Notes: a model not told the origin generated them from the letters alone. 64,000 nt of DNA from JBBRDU01 sp038230335 (GCA_038230335.1 JBBRNL010000006.1:124001-188000); one strand, 5' to 3'; numbered from the stretch's first letter, positions 44,102 through 54,042 are shown. A program made the numbers and translations.

Positions 44102-44734
44102 GTGCATCATCTTCTTCAAATCTGGATAGGTTGGGTCCTTCACGGTGGCTACACCGGGATCATTGTCCTGATGGCGATGGAAAGCTCCGTCTTTCCAGTG
44201 CCGAGTGAGATTGTCATTCCTCCTGCCGCGTTCCTAGCCGCTCAGGGAAAGCTCAGTCTCACCGGCGTGGTTCTGGCCGGCACGCTCGGGTCGTATCTCG
44301 GAGCGGCGATCACCTATTGGATTTCCCGCATCGTCGGTCGCCTGTTAATTCTTAAATTTGGCCGCTTTGTGATGCTAACTCCGGCCAAGCTGGAACAAGC
44401 CGAGAACTGGCTCGTCCGGTATGAGACGGGTGGCGTGTTTTTTGCCCGGCTCCTCCCGGTCGTGCGCCATTTGATCTCGATCCCGGCCGGCATTATCCGG
44501 ATGAATTTCACGGTGTTCAGTGCTGTGACAATCGTCGGCTCAGGTCTTTGGTGCTGGATTTTGGCTTTTCTGGGAGCACGCGCTTACCGGGCGCAGCCTG
44601 ATCTCCTTTCCAATCCCGAGGCCATGGTTCATTTCATCAAGGCGCAATCCACTTGGATTGTTCTGGTTATCGTCGGGTTCGCGGTTCTCTACGCAGTGAC
44701 TATGTATCTGATGAAACCCAAGCCTGTGGGCTAG
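44102..44734 (+). CDS. DedA-family membrane protein
   Basis: 210 residues. DedA/VTT-domain protein: hydrophobic helices (IIVLMAMESSVFPVPSEIVI, PPAAFLAAQGKLSLTGVVLA), then GSYLGAAITYWISRIVGRLL, and the conserved FFARLLPVVRHLISIPAGI segment with its arginine residues. DedA proteins are thought to move lipids (undecaprenyl phosphate or phosphatidylethanolamine) across the inner membrane and affect envelope stability. GTG start at 44102. It is divergent from the ABC exporter, with interspersed repeats between them. Substrate not predictable. Confidence 0.92.
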   Translation: MHHLLQIWIGWVLHGGYTGIIVLMAMESSVFPVPSEIVIPPAAFLAAQGKLSLTGVVLAGTLGSYLGAAITYWISRIVGRLLILKFGRFVMLTPAKLEQAENWLVRYETGGVFFARLLPVVRHLISIPAGIIRMNFTVFSAVTIVGSGLWCWILAFLGARAYRAQPDLLSNPEAMVHFIKAQSTWIVLVIVGFAVLYAVTMYLMKPKPVG

Positions 44735-44878
44735 GGAATGTTCAGTAATTGGACACAATTGTCACTTTCTGGGCATTTCGCCGCCCACGAACCAGCCAGA
44801 AACATAGGCTCCACCCAGCAGAGAGACCTAGTATTGAACAATGGCACCAGAGTTGCTGTCAAAGAGGGCAGGTAACTT

Positions 44879-45061
44879 ATGAAAAAGAACACCCAGATCC
44901 TCAAGCCACGCACGAAACTCTCGCTCGGTGACCTGATCCTCGCGGTCAGCTCCTGCACGAAGAATACCAGGGAGACTGTCGCCACGGTGGCCGATCTCCT
45001 CGGCAGCGGTCAGGTCCGCGTTGAAAACAACGGCCGGTTCCTGCGCGCCAAGGTTTGCTAA
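44879..45061 (+). CDS. 60-residue conserved-looking small protein, monocistronic
   Basis: Starts KKNTQILKPRTKLSLGDLIL with an ATG preceded by GCAGGTAA, and ends GSGQVRVENNGRFLRAKVC. The composition (many Lys/Arg/Thr with two Cys) and the clear ribosome site suggest a real gene. The perfect terminator 30 bases after the stop shows it forms its own unit. No family is recognised; the second half (TVATVADLLGSGQVRV) might be a small helix-turn-helix. It lies between dedA and purB on the same strand. Confidence 0.72.
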   Translation: MKKNTQILKPRTKLSLGDLILAVSSCTKNTRETVATVADLLGSGQVRVENNGRFLRAKVC

Positions 45062-45090
45062 GCGAAGGTAGTTCAAAACCGACTTTGAAG

Positions 45091-45128
45091 TCGCTCCGGG
45101 TGGTTTGTCCCCCGGAGCGATTTTTTTT
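45091..45128 (+). terminator. Rho-independent terminator
   Basis: TCGCTCCGGG (45091-45100), a ten-base loop, and CCCGGAGCGA (45111-45120) form a perfect ten-base-pair stem, followed directly by eight Ts (45121-45128). It ends the 60-residue gene's transcript and insulates purB, whose start is 49 bases downstream. Confidence 0.95.
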
Positions 45129-45176
45129 GCCCAAAAGGCTCTTTGCATTTGGCAGGGGCTCGTATCTTGTTCTGAG

Positions 45177-46469
45177 GTGATCGACCGCTATTCCCGACCG
45201 GAGATGCGCGCCATTTGGTCGGAAGAGCGCAAGTTCCAGATCTGGCTCGAGATTGAGACGCTTGCTTGCGAAGCGATGGCCGACCTTGGCCAGATTCCCA
45301 AGGAGGATGCCGCTGAAATCCGAAAACGAGCGCGGTTTTCCGTGGCTGAGATCCAAGAGATCGAGAAACGCAACAATCACGACGTCATCGCATTTCTCGA
45401 AAACGTCGCCACGTCGGTGGGCCCGGCTGCTCGCTGGATGCATCAGGGACTGACCTCATCGGATATTCTGGATACCACGCTGGCCGTACAGATGACGGAG
45501 TCTGCCAGGATGCTATTACGCGACCTGGCCGAGCTGCGCGCTGCCGTGGCCGATCAGGCGCGTCGCTACAAGATGACTCCCATGATCGGGCGTAGCCATG
45601 GCATTCACGCCGAACCGATCACTTTCGGACTAAAACTGGCGTTGATGTTTGATGAATTTGGTCGCGCCGAAGAACGGATGACCCAAATGTCGGAGAGGAT
45701 TCGGGTGGGAATGCTCAGCGGCGCTGTGGGCACTCATGCGCATCTCGATCCCGAGGTCGAAAGGAGGGTCTGCGAAAGACTGGGCCTCAAGCCGGACCTC
45801 ATTTCGACCCAAATCGTGCAGCGCGACCGCCACGCCGAGTTCCTCGCCACGCTGGCCTTGCTCGCGACGAGCATTGATCGGTGGGCCACGGAATTCCGGC
45901 ATCTTCAGCGGACGGAAGTATTGGAGGTCGAAGAATTTTTTGCCGAAGGCCAAAAAGGAAGTTCGGCGATGCCGCATAAGCGCAACCCGATCACGGGTGA
46001 ACGGTTGAGCGGACTAGCCCGTGTTATCCGCGGGAACTCGATCGCGGCCCTGGAAAACGTAGCGCTCTGGCACGAGCGCGATATCAGCCACTCGAGTGTG
46101 GAAAGGATCATCCTGCCGGATTCCTGCACGCTTCTTGACTACATGCTGGTGAAGCTGAGGGAGCTGGTCGCCAAGTTGCAGGTATATCCGGAGAGCATGC
46201 TGCAAAACCTGGAGCGGACGAAGGGCCTCTACTTCAGCCAGTCCATCCTGCTGGCACTGACGCGGGCCGGAGCGGAGCGCAAGTCAGCTTATGAAGCCGT
46301 GCAACGAGCGGCCATGAAGACCTGGCAAGGGGAGGGGCACTTCGCCGAAAACGCCAAGAAGGAGCCGCAGATCAGCGAGCGTCTTTCCGCGGCGGAAATC
46401 GATCGTCTCTGCTCGCTTGATGTCCATTTTAAAAACGTCGACGCCACGTTCAAGGCGCTCGGCCTTTAA
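45177..46469 (+). CDS. purB: Adenylosuccinate lyase
   Basis: 430 residues from the GTG at 45177. It removes fumarate from SAICAR and from adenylosuccinate in purine synthesis. The signature GSSAMPHKRNPITGE with its catalytic Ser is present, with SRPEMRAIWSEERKFQIWLE at the start, HQGLTSSDILDTTLAVQ and GRSHGIHAEPITFGLK. The start is placed after the upstream terminator; the open frame would otherwise begin inside that hairpin. purE and purK are about 10 kb further on in a separate unit. Confidence 0.96.
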   Translation: MIDRYSRPEMRAIWSEERKFQIWLEIETLACEAMADLGQIPKEDAAEIRKRARFSVAEIQEIEKRNNHDVIAFLENVATSVGPAARWMHQGLTSSDILDTTLAVQMTESARMLLRDLAELRAAVADQARRYKMTPMIGRSHGIHAEPITFGLKLALMFDEFGRAEERMTQMSERIRVGMLSGAVGTHAHLDPEVERRVCERLGLKPDLISTQIVQRDRHAEFLATLALLATSIDRWATEFRHLQRTEVLEVEEFFAEGQKGSSAMPHKRNPITGERLSGLARVIRGNSIAALENVALWHERDISHSSVERIILPDSCTLLDYMLVKLRELVAKLQVYPESMLQNLERTKGLYFSQSILLALTRAGAERKSAYEAVQRAAMKTWQGEGHFAENAKKEPQISERLSAAEIDRLCSLDVHFKNVDATFKALGL

Positions 46470-46511
46470 CGGCAGCAAATTCCAGGCAAACACCGCCGCG
46501 ACGGCAGCTGC

Positions 46512-46779
46512 ATGCGATTGCAAGATGTGAGCACACCGACGCTATACGTGAAGCGAGGCTGCCCGTACTGTGCGGCGGCCGCCGATTATCTCGACGAGCA
46601 CAGTATCGCTTTTGAGGAAGTCGATGTGCGAGGTGATGGAAGCGCTCATGAAGAAACTTGAGGAGATTTCCGGACAGACGAGAACTCCAACCATGGTCTG
46701 GGAGGGCAAGGTCCTGGCCAACTTCGGAGTCGACGAGCTGAAGAAGTTTCTGGCTGAGCAGGGCGCCGGCCAGTCCTGA
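46512..46779 (+). pseudogene. Glutaredoxin, broken by a one-base frameshift
   Basis: From the ATG at 46512: MRLQDVSTPTLYVKRGCPYC continues with AAAADYLDEHSIAFEEVDVR, giving the CPYC active site and the GD of the fold, then hits a stop at EET. The +1 frame picks up at once as EALMKKLEEISGQTRTPTMV and runs to WEGKVLANFGVDELKKFLAE, matching the rest of a glutaredoxin (TVP-like TPT cis-Pro, GG replaced by FGVDEL). An extra G near 46636-46640 (GATGGAAGC, expected GATGAAGC) explains the break. It would be a thiol-redox protein in the cytoplasm. Either a sequencing/assembly error or a recent mutation. Confidence 0.8.
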
Positions 46780-46784
46780 CCGCG

Positions 46785-49052
46785 TCAGGGAATCGGACTC
46801 AGGGTTAATTCGGACAGGCGGGCCTCAGCGTCCATTTGCACCTCCCCGATCTGGCAGGCGGTGCCGGTCAGTTCCTGCCCGACCGCCTGCTCGTTTAGCG
46901 TCACCCGCACATGGCCGTTCCGAACCTTCAGGACCAGTTGCGAGATTTGGAAGGTACTGGAAAGCTCCACGCCTGCGACTTCCAGCTGCGCGAGCAGATG
47001 CATCCGCATGGGCGCGTTGGCCATTGGCGTGAGCTGCAACCGCTCATGTGAGTTAGCCGGCATCACGTCCACGCTTGCAATTTGCAGCGCGTTCTGGGTG
47101 GCAAGCCGGGCGAACGGTTGCACGGTTGGAATCACACGAATCACGGCAATCCGGCCAGAACGGTCGAGATCGACCGCGCCCAGCTGAAATCCGTTGGCGG
47201 GCAGCGCTGCGCGCAAGGCGGGCGACGCTACATGCAGCGACGCCGTCATTGAAGATGGCCGGGCCCGGATCGTTCCCATGCGGAGGGCCGCGGTCAGCTG
47301 CATCGACACCACTTCGAGAAAGAGGCCCAGCACCACGTCATTCATCCCTGCGGTAAGAACCGGCGCTGCGATCGTCGGCGGTTTCACCTGGATCGGCCGT
47401 TCGAAAGAGACCGGCATACTCACGGCGATGCCAGGCCGGGGAATCTGTTGAACTGGCGGTGGCACGCGGACAACGGGAGGTTTAGGGACTGCCGGTGCCG
47501 CCGGGTGAGCCGGGGCTACCGGTGCCGGAGGCGGACGCTTCGGTGGAGTTGGCGCAGGCGCAGGAGGAGGGACCGACGGAACCGTCGGAGTCTCGGGCGC
47601 GTTCATCGCTTCCGGGCGAACTTCCAGTTTCGCCTTCTGAGTTTCTTCGGGCACCGACTGTGGCGGAGGCAAAGGTGGCCGCGTCGTCCGCTGTGATCGC
47701 GGCTGTGCTGTCCGAAGTGCGGATACCGGATCGGCAGGCTTTTCGAGTGGACGAGCTTCGACTGAAACAGGCGCAGATGCGGGCGCTGCGGTCTTTGCTT
47801 TTTTAGTTGCCGGTGATTTTACAAGCCGCAAGTTCGGGCCCGCGTCTAACGTTTGCTGCACTACTGCAACGAGCGCGTCCGACAAAAATGGCTTTTCGAT
47901 TGTGGCGACAATGTTTTCCAGTACGGCGGCCGTTCGGGACATTTCCGGGACATGGCCAGACATCATCAGGATGGGAATGTGGGCCGTCCGGTCGTTTTCG
48001 AGCAGGCGCCGCGCGACCTCATCGCCATTAAAGTCAGGAAGGCTGTAATCGAGCAGGACAAGATCCGGAAGAACTCGCTCGATTTCTTTCACACCGGACA
48101 ATCCGTTAGCCGCCGTCGTGATTTGCAATCCGGTATCGGCCGTGGCCAGCACGTCTTCGACGAAAATGAGCAGCATCTCGGTGTCGTCCACCACCACGAT
48201 TTTCTTCCCGGTTTTGGGCTTCGCCCTGGCTAGAGCGGGCTTGGGAACTGGTGCCGACACCGCCGGTCGGTGCGTCCGCGCTTTCTGTAAAGCCTGTAAA
48301 AACGCGTCTGTCCACGGAGCGGGAATCGTGCGTCTAGCCACCGGCCGCGCCCGATTTTCCTTCTCTCGCATCTCGGGTTCCGGCCAGCTGAACAGTTCTT
48401 CCAGCGCTTCCACGCCGGCGCGCTTGCCGTTTTCGACGTGGAATAGTTGTCCATCGACGAAATGCAACTCGCCCGATTTTCCGCCGTTCTTTTTCACCTC
48501 CACCACGACGGTGCGGCCGCTCGCGCACTGCAGGAGCGCGGCGTCGACCGCGCTAAACGAACGCAGGGTTCCACGCAGACTTTCGCTTTCCGATTCTTTC
48601 CACGGTCCGAGCAGCGCCTGCACGGCGGCGCCCAACTCCGGCACGTCGAATGGCTTCTCCAAAAACTGCAGGGCGCGGTGCGATCCGCGATTCTCAATCA
48701 ACTCTTTCGGAATAGTTGCGCCGATAATCAGGACGCGCGCATCCGCGTGTTCGGAGCGGAGACTGCCTAACAATTGCGTCAGCTTGGGCCACGGCGGATC
48801 CACATCGATGACGAACAGTTCCGGCTGAACGTCGGCGGCCAGCGCCTCCGCTTCTTTTAAGGAACGGGCGACGTGGGTTGAGTGATGGGGGGCGAACTTC
48901 TTTAGGGCAGAGCCGATCGCGGCGGCTAGCGCTCCGTATTCTTCGAGAAGAAGAATGCCAGGCTTGGCCGTTGTTCCGGGCAAAGTGTGAGCATCAGGCA
49001 CAATGGCAACGGCTGTGGAAGGCGGGGCTGGAAGCGGGGAACAGCATGTCAA
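46785..49052 (-). CDS. Hybrid receiver protein: REC, DUF4388/PATAN, REC, Pro-rich linker, unknown C-terminal domain
   Basis: 755 residues. Residues about 30-150 form a degenerate receiver (GILLLEEYGALAAAIG ... ELFVIDVDPPW ... LQFLEKPFD). Residues 170-260 carry a DUF4388/PATAN-like stretch (GELHFVDGQLFHVENGKRAG). Residues 285-405 are an intact receiver with VVVDDTEML, LVLLDYSLPDFNGDEVARRL and the Lys in TIEKPF. A 150-residue Pro/Ala-rich linker follows. The last 190 residues (NDVVLGLFLEVVSMQLTAAL onward) are beta-rich and not recognised; they have paired hydrophobic repeats such as FQISQLVLKVRNGHVRVTLN. No kinase is nearby. Signalling role; mode unknown. Confidence 0.78.
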   Translation of the reverse strand: MTCCSPLPAPPSTAVAIVPDAHTLPGTTAKPGILLLEEYGALAAAIGSALKKFAPHHSTHVARSLKEAEALAADVQPELFVIDVDPPWPKLTQLLGSLRSEHADARVLIIGATIPKELIENRGSHRALQFLEKPFDVPELGAAVQALLGPWKESESESLRGTLRSFSAVDAALLQCASGRTVVVEVKKNGGKSGELHFVDGQLFHVENGKRAGVEALEELFSWPEPEMREKENRARPVARRTIPAPWTDAFLQALQKARTHRPAVSAPVPKPALARAKPKTGKKIVVVDDTEMLLIFVEDVLATADTGLQITTAANGLSGVKEIERVLPDLVLLDYSLPDFNGDEVARRLLENDRTAHIPILMMSGHVPEMSRTAAVLENIVATIEKPFLSDALVAVVQQTLDAGPNLRLVKSPATKKAKTAAPASAPVSVEARPLEKPADPVSALRTAQPRSQRTTRPPLPPPQSVPEETQKAKLEVRPEAMNAPETPTVPSVPPPAPAPTPPKRPPPAPVAPAHPAAPAVPKPPVVRVPPPVQQIPRPGIAVSMPVSFERPIQVKPPTIAAPVLTAGMNDVVLGLFLEVVSMQLTAALRMGTIRARPSSMTASLHVASPALRAALPANGFQLGAVDLDRSGRIAVIRVIPTVQPFARLATQNALQIASVDVMPANSHERLQLTPMANAPMRMHLLAQLEVAGVELSSTFQISQLVLKVRNGHVRVTLNEQAVGQELTGTACQIGEVQMDAEARLSELTLSPIP

Positions 49053-49116
49053 AAATGAGGAGGCGCAAGTTGCGTGCCCGTCCCTGGCTCAACCCTCGTG
49101 CCCCCGGCAAAATATC

Positions 49117-50352
49117 CTATTCGAAACGAAGGGCTTCGATCGGGTCGAGCGACGCTGCCCGGTAGGCAGGATAAAGCCCGAAACCGATGCCGATCGCCGA
49201 GCACACGACCAGGCCGGCGATGGCCCATCCATAGGGGAAGATCAGATCCACTTTCAGCCAGACCGCCAGGAGATCGCCCCCAATCACGCCGAGGATAATC
49301 CCCAGAATACCGCCTGCTTCCGAAATGAAGACGGCCTCCGTTAAAAACTGACGCAAGATGTCGCGGCTGCGTGCGCCGATCGATTTCCGAACGCCGATTT
49401 CCTTGGTCCGTTCCGTCACACTGACGAGCATAATATTCATAATACCAATACCGGCCGCCACCAGCGCAATGAAGCTTATGACGAAAGCACCGATTCGCAC
49501 AACTCCCGCGACGGATGCAAAGGCGCTTTTGAGCGAATCGTTTGAGTAAATCTCGAAGTCATTCGGCTGATTCGCGCGCAGCCCGCGCACGATTCGCATG
49601 GCGCCCACCGCCCGGTCCAGCGTTCGGTTGTAATTCTCCTGGGTGAACGATTGGGTGGCGATGTTGACCGTTCGTTTCGCTTCTCCGTAATCCTCGAAGA
49701 ACCGCGTGATGGGTAACACGCAGATGCCGTCCTGATTTTGTCCAAAAGACGTTCCCTTTTCAACGAGCACGCCAATCACGATAAAACTGTGACCGCTCAA
49801 TCGGAGTTCCTTTCCGATGGGCGATTCATGCGGGAAGAGTCGTTTCTCGACCGACTTCCCGATGACCAGAACTCGTCGTGATAATTCGACATCCTCGTCA
49901 GTGATGTTCCGGCCATAAGCCAGGTTATAAGCGTTGGCCGTAAGAAAACTGCGGTTGCTTCCGACGACGGTAAGACTGGGAGGGGTCTTGATACCGTTGT
50001 AAACGGCCTGTCCATTAAAGTCGAAAGTCTTGAGGCAAATCTCCCGCGCCGTGCCCTCCATTAACTCGTAAAACTTGAGACCCTGCCGATAGGTCACGTT
50101 ACGCCGATTCTCATATTTCTTGGCCACGTTGCCGCTGGCGTTGCCATTTGGCGGATATTTTGCGAACTGAAAAATATTTGAACCGAGAAAACTGATGCCG
50201 CTCTCGATCGAGGTTTGCAGCGCCCCGATCGCCGTCATCACCGAAATGACCGAGAAAACGCCGATCGTGATGCCGACCATGGTGAGGGCGGAGCGAAGTT
50301 TGTTCGCTCCGAGCGAGGCTAAGGCCATGGCCATGGTTTCGCGGAAGCGCAT
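49117..50352 (-). CDS. ABC transporter permease (MacB/FtsX type)
   Basis: 411 residues. FtsX-like permease: N-terminal helix (LRSALTMVGITIGVFSVISV), a large periplasmic domain (residues 50-280) and three C-terminal helices (GAFVISFIALVAAGIGIMNI, LGIILGVIGGDLLAV, WAIAGLVVCSAIGIGFGLYP), ending PAYRAASLDPIEALRFE, the family's usual last residues. Coupling helix RTKEIGVRKSIGARSRDI. It likely works with the ATPase and adaptor genes upstream as a MacAB-type machine exporting a lipid, peptide or toxin from the periplasm. It is preceded by a second, related permease. Confidence 0.9.
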   Translation of the reverse strand: MRFRETMAMALASLGANKLRSALTMVGITIGVFSVISVMTAIGALQTSIESGISFLGSNIFQFAKYPPNGNASGNVAKKYENRRNVTYRQGLKFYELMEGTAREICLKTFDFNGQAVYNGIKTPPSLTVVGSNRSFLTANAYNLAYGRNITDEDVELSRRVLVIGKSVEKRLFPHESPIGKELRLSGHSFIVIGVLVEKGTSFGQNQDGICVLPITRFFEDYGEAKRTVNIATQSFTQENYNRTLDRAVGAMRIVRGLRANQPNDFEIYSNDSLKSAFASVAGVVRIGAFVISFIALVAAGIGIMNIMLVSVTERTKEIGVRKSIGARSRDILRQFLTEAVFISEAGGILGIILGVIGGDLLAVWLKVDLIFPYGWAIAGLVVCSAIGIGFGLYPAYRAASLDPIEALRFE

Positions 50353-50365
50353 TTTAGAATTGTTG

Positions 50366-50475
50366 AACCGCGGAGAGCGCAGAGGCCGCGGAGATCATGA
50401 TAGCCGCGCCGATAATTAATTCGGTTAGCCGACTCAGCTCTTCTTTCTCGGGGAGCTCTGCGCCCTCCGCGGTAA
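50366..50475. repeat. Inverted-repeat element between the two permease genes
   Basis: AACCGCGGAGAGCGCAGAG at the left and, on the other strand at the right, TACCGCGGAGGGCGCAGAG form inverted arms about 80 bases apart. The CGCGGAG..GCGCAGAG words are a known type of degenerate intergenic repeat. The element fills nearly all of the gap. It shows no coding frame. Confidence 0.5.
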
Positions 50476-50483
50476 TCACTCTG

Positions 50484-51734
50484 TCATTCATACCGAAGTG
50501 CAGTCACCGGATCCAGGCGCGAGGCCGACCAGGCCGGCGCAAACCCCGAAACCAATCCCGTCAGGACGGACACGAGCATACTGACCAGGACCAGCCCGAT
50601 GGAGAACTTGATCGGGAACGAAGGAAAGGCTGCGCCAATGCCGAAACACATCACGTAGGCGAAGCTCAGTCCAATCACGCCGCCGAGGAGACAGAGTGCG
50701 GTCGATTCGATCAAAAACTGGAGAAGAATGGTGCGACGCCGCGCGCCCAGCGCTTTGCGCGTTCCAATTTCCTTGGTCCGCTCCTTCACGCTGACGAAAG
50801 TAATATTCATAATGCCGATGGCTCCCACGAAAAGAGAGAGTCCGGTGATAAAAAGCCCGGCGATGGCGATCGAGTTCTTAATCGGATCGAGCGTGCTTTT
50901 GAGAGCCTGCTGCTCGTTGATGCTGAAGTCGTCTTTCTTTTCCGGAGGCAAGGCGCGCACCCGGCGCATCAGTCCCGTTAGCTCGTCCGTCGCTTCCGCC
51001 AGTTTGGTCTTGTCCTTCACTTTCACGAGAATGTCGGAGTCGCTCTTGGCGCTGAAATATTTTTGGAAAGCGGGCAGCGGCATGACGACGATCGCGTCCA
51101 GACTGAAGAGTCCAAGAAACGTGCCCTGGCGCGACATGACGCCGATCACCTTGAAGGAATGTCCATTGATCAGGACCGACTTATCGAGCGGACTCTGCGA
51201 GGCGAAGAGTGCGTCCGCCACATCGTAGCCGACCACGCACACGCTCGCGCCGTCGCGGGATTCGGCCTCGTTGAAAAAGCGGCCCTCTTTAAAATCGAAT
51301 GTCGAGGTGATGATGTAATCGGCTACCGTGCCCCGCACGAGTATGTTACTCACTTCGTTGTCGGCATACTTGACGCTTCGGAAAAAAGCCGAGCTCGGCA
51401 CCGCTACGACCAGGTTCGTATTCGGAGTCGCCGCGATCATTCGGTTAATCGGTTCTGCGTAATCGGTCTTGATCTTTTTGCGGTCGCGGTAATTCCACCA
51501 GTCGTCCACCTGCCGCCAGGGCCATTGCTCCACGTAAAGAACATCATCGCCGAAGACGGCCATGCTTTTATCGAATCCTGTTTGAATGCCGCCGATCGCG
51601 GTTCCCATCAGAGTTACGGCCACGATTCCGATAATCACGCCGAGAGCGGTTAGCATGGAGCGCGTTTTATTGGCCCGCATTTGCGCGGCCGCGATCTTCC
51701 AGCTCTCGGTCAGTTCGTAGAGAAAACGTTTCAC
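50484..51734 (-). CDS. ABC transporter permease (MacB/FtsX type), second copy
   Basis: 416 residues with the same layout as the permease downstream: N-terminal helix (TRSMLTALGVIIGIVAVTLM), periplasmic domain, coupling motif RTKEIGTRKALGARRRTILL, and the ending PAWSASRLDPVTALRYE. Identity to its neighbour seems moderate, so they are old duplicates. Two permeases with one ATPase suggest a heterodimeric transporter. It starts 14 bases after the stop of the ATPase. Confidence 0.9.
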   Translation of the reverse strand: MKRFLYELTESWKIAAAQMRANKTRSMLTALGVIIGIVAVTLMGTAIGGIQTGFDKSMAVFGDDVLYVEQWPWRQVDDWWNYRDRKKIKTDYAEPINRMIAATPNTNLVVAVPSSAFFRSVKYADNEVSNILVRGTVADYIITSTFDFKEGRFFNEAESRDGASVCVVGYDVADALFASQSPLDKSVLINGHSFKVIGVMSRQGTFLGLFSLDAIVVMPLPAFQKYFSAKSDSDILVKVKDKTKLAEATDELTGLMRRVRALPPEKKDDFSINEQQALKSTLDPIKNSIAIAGLFITGLSLFVGAIGIMNITFVSVKERTKEIGTRKALGARRRTILLQFLIESTALCLLGGVIGLSFAYVMCFGIGAAFPSFPIKFSIGLVLVSMLVSVLTGLVSGFAPAWSASRLDPVTALRYE

Positions 51735-51748
51735 CGTCGATCTTTCCG

Positions 51749-52492
<744 letters not shown>

Positions 52493-52570
52493 GTTCGGGG
52501 CGATTCGTCAGGAGGCGGCTGGGACCGAAGAGAGATCGATCACGGATGCCGAATCTCATTTCGATTCGTT

Positions 52571-53944
52571 TTACTTGATCGCTTCCTTGTCGATCACGAC
52601 CTTGGCGCCGTCCTTCAACTTTCGGCTAATGGCGCTGTAACTCCCGGAAATAACTTCATCGCCCGCCTTGACGCCGCTCTTAATCTCCATCGATGTGTCA
52701 TCGGCGATGCCCGTCGTCACCTTGGTCCAGACACTCTTGCCGCCGACCTTGATGAAGACGCCCTTTTGCAGCTTCTCACGCTCGTCTTTCTGAGCCTGCT
52801 TTTCCTGGCGTTCGTTGGTCACCTCAGTGTCGCTCTCGGCCTTGTCGCGCTGGGTCAGCTTTTGCTTGCGCTTCTCGATCTCCTCCGGGCTCAAATTGCT
52901 GTCGCCCGTCCGAATGGTCACGCTTTGCATTGGCACGGCCACCGCATCTTTAACCATGTTGGTTTCGATATCGGCCGTGCAACTCAAGCCCGGACGCAAG
53001 ACGACCTGCTCCGTTTCCACGTTGATTTTGACTTCAAAGTTTGTCACTTCCTCCTGCGTCCCGGCGCCCGTTGTTTTTCCGGTATTGGCGATTTGCTGAA
53101 CGGTGCCGCGGAAACGGCGGTCCCCGTAGGCGTCCACCTTGACGCTGGTCTTGTCACCCACCTTTACATTCACCACGTCGTTCTCGTTTACATCGACCAC
53201 CGCCTGCATGTGCGTGAGATCCGCTACGCGCATGACTTCCGTGCCGGCGAATTGATTCGTGGCCACGACCCGTTCGCCTAATTTGCTGTTCAAAAGCGTG
53301 ATCGTGCCGTCAATCGGAGAAAAAATCGTTGTTTTGGAAAGTTGATCGCGAGCCTGGCTCGAGCCTGCCTGGGCGCGTTCGATCTCGTGCACGGAACTCT
53401 CGTACGTATTTTTGGCCACTTCGTTGGCCGCCTGCGCGGCGGTGAATTCGGATTCTGAAATCATTTTCTTTTTGAAAAGATCTTCGCTGCGCTTCAGATC
53501 CTGTTCCGCCTTCACCATGGTGGCCTTCTGCTGAAGGTTCGTCGCCTTGGCCGAGCTAATGGCCGCTTCCTCGCGTTCCAAGGACGCCTTGTAGGAATCC
53601 GGCTTTATCTTGATTAGTAGATCTTCCTTCTTGACCGGCATTCCATCCTTCACGGGCAGGGCAATGATCTCGCCGGCCACTTCCGGAGAAATCTTGACCT
53701 CCGTTTCGGGTTGCACTTTGCCGGTGGCGGACACCGTCTGGAGAATTGTTTTGCGAACCGCCTTCTCCGTCGTCACAGGGATCGGCTTCTCCCGCTTGCT
53801 TAGAATGATCGAAACAATGATCCAAAGCAGAACGACGACAATGGCACCGACGATGTAGCGCTTGCGCCGCGACCAGCGTTTCTTGCTCGTGACCGGCACG
53901 ATAGAGGGAGTGGCTAGCGCTTGATGCATGGGAGGCTGGTTCAA
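52571..53944 (-). CDS. MacA/HlyD-type periplasmic adaptor
   Basis: 457 residues. An N-terminal membrane anchor (RYIVGAIVVVLLWIIVSIIL) is followed by the biotinyl-lipoyl hairpin start VRKTILQTVSATGKVQPETE, coiled-coil region (residues 110-200, ISSAKATNLQQKATMVKAEQ, KKKMISESEFTAAQAANEV) and beta-barrel domains (VVDVNENDVVNVKVGDKTSV). A C-terminal Lys/Glu-rich insertion (SPEEIEKRKQKLTQRDKAES) is unusual for MacA. It would link the inner-membrane transporter to an outer-membrane channel, which is not found nearby. First gene of the transporter operon. Confidence 0.9.
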   Translation of the reverse strand: MNQPPMHQALATPSIVPVTSKKRWSRRKRYIVGAIVVVLLWIIVSIILSKREKPIPVTTEKAVRKTILQTVSATGKVQPETEVKISPEVAGEIIALPVKDGMPVKKEDLLIKIKPDSYKASLEREEAAISSAKATNLQQKATMVKAEQDLKRSEDLFKKKMISESEFTAAQAANEVAKNTYESSVHEIERAQAGSSQARDQLSKTTIFSPIDGTITLLNSKLGERVVATNQFAGTEVMRVADLTHMQAVVDVNENDVVNVKVGDKTSVKVDAYGDRRFRGTVQQIANTGKTTGAGTQEEVTNFEVKINVETEQVVLRPGLSCTADIETNMVKDAVAVPMQSVTIRTGDSNLSPEEIEKRKQKLTQRDKAESDTEVTNERQEKQAQKDEREKLQKGVFIKVGGKSVWTKVTTGIADDTSMEIKSGVKAGDEVISGSYSAISRKLKDGAKVVIDKEAIK

Positions 53945-54042
53945 GTCGGGAGGGGCGTCAGAAATAAGGGCAGTTTAGACCTTTGCAAAGCAAATCCTGT
54001 TCAATCGAACACTGATTAGATGCAACGCAAAAGTCTTTGGAT

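Noticed and set aside
46570..46779. Independent 69-residue gene
   Set aside because: It is the out-of-frame second half of a glutaredoxin; its first 20 residues are the wrong frame over the CPYC region.
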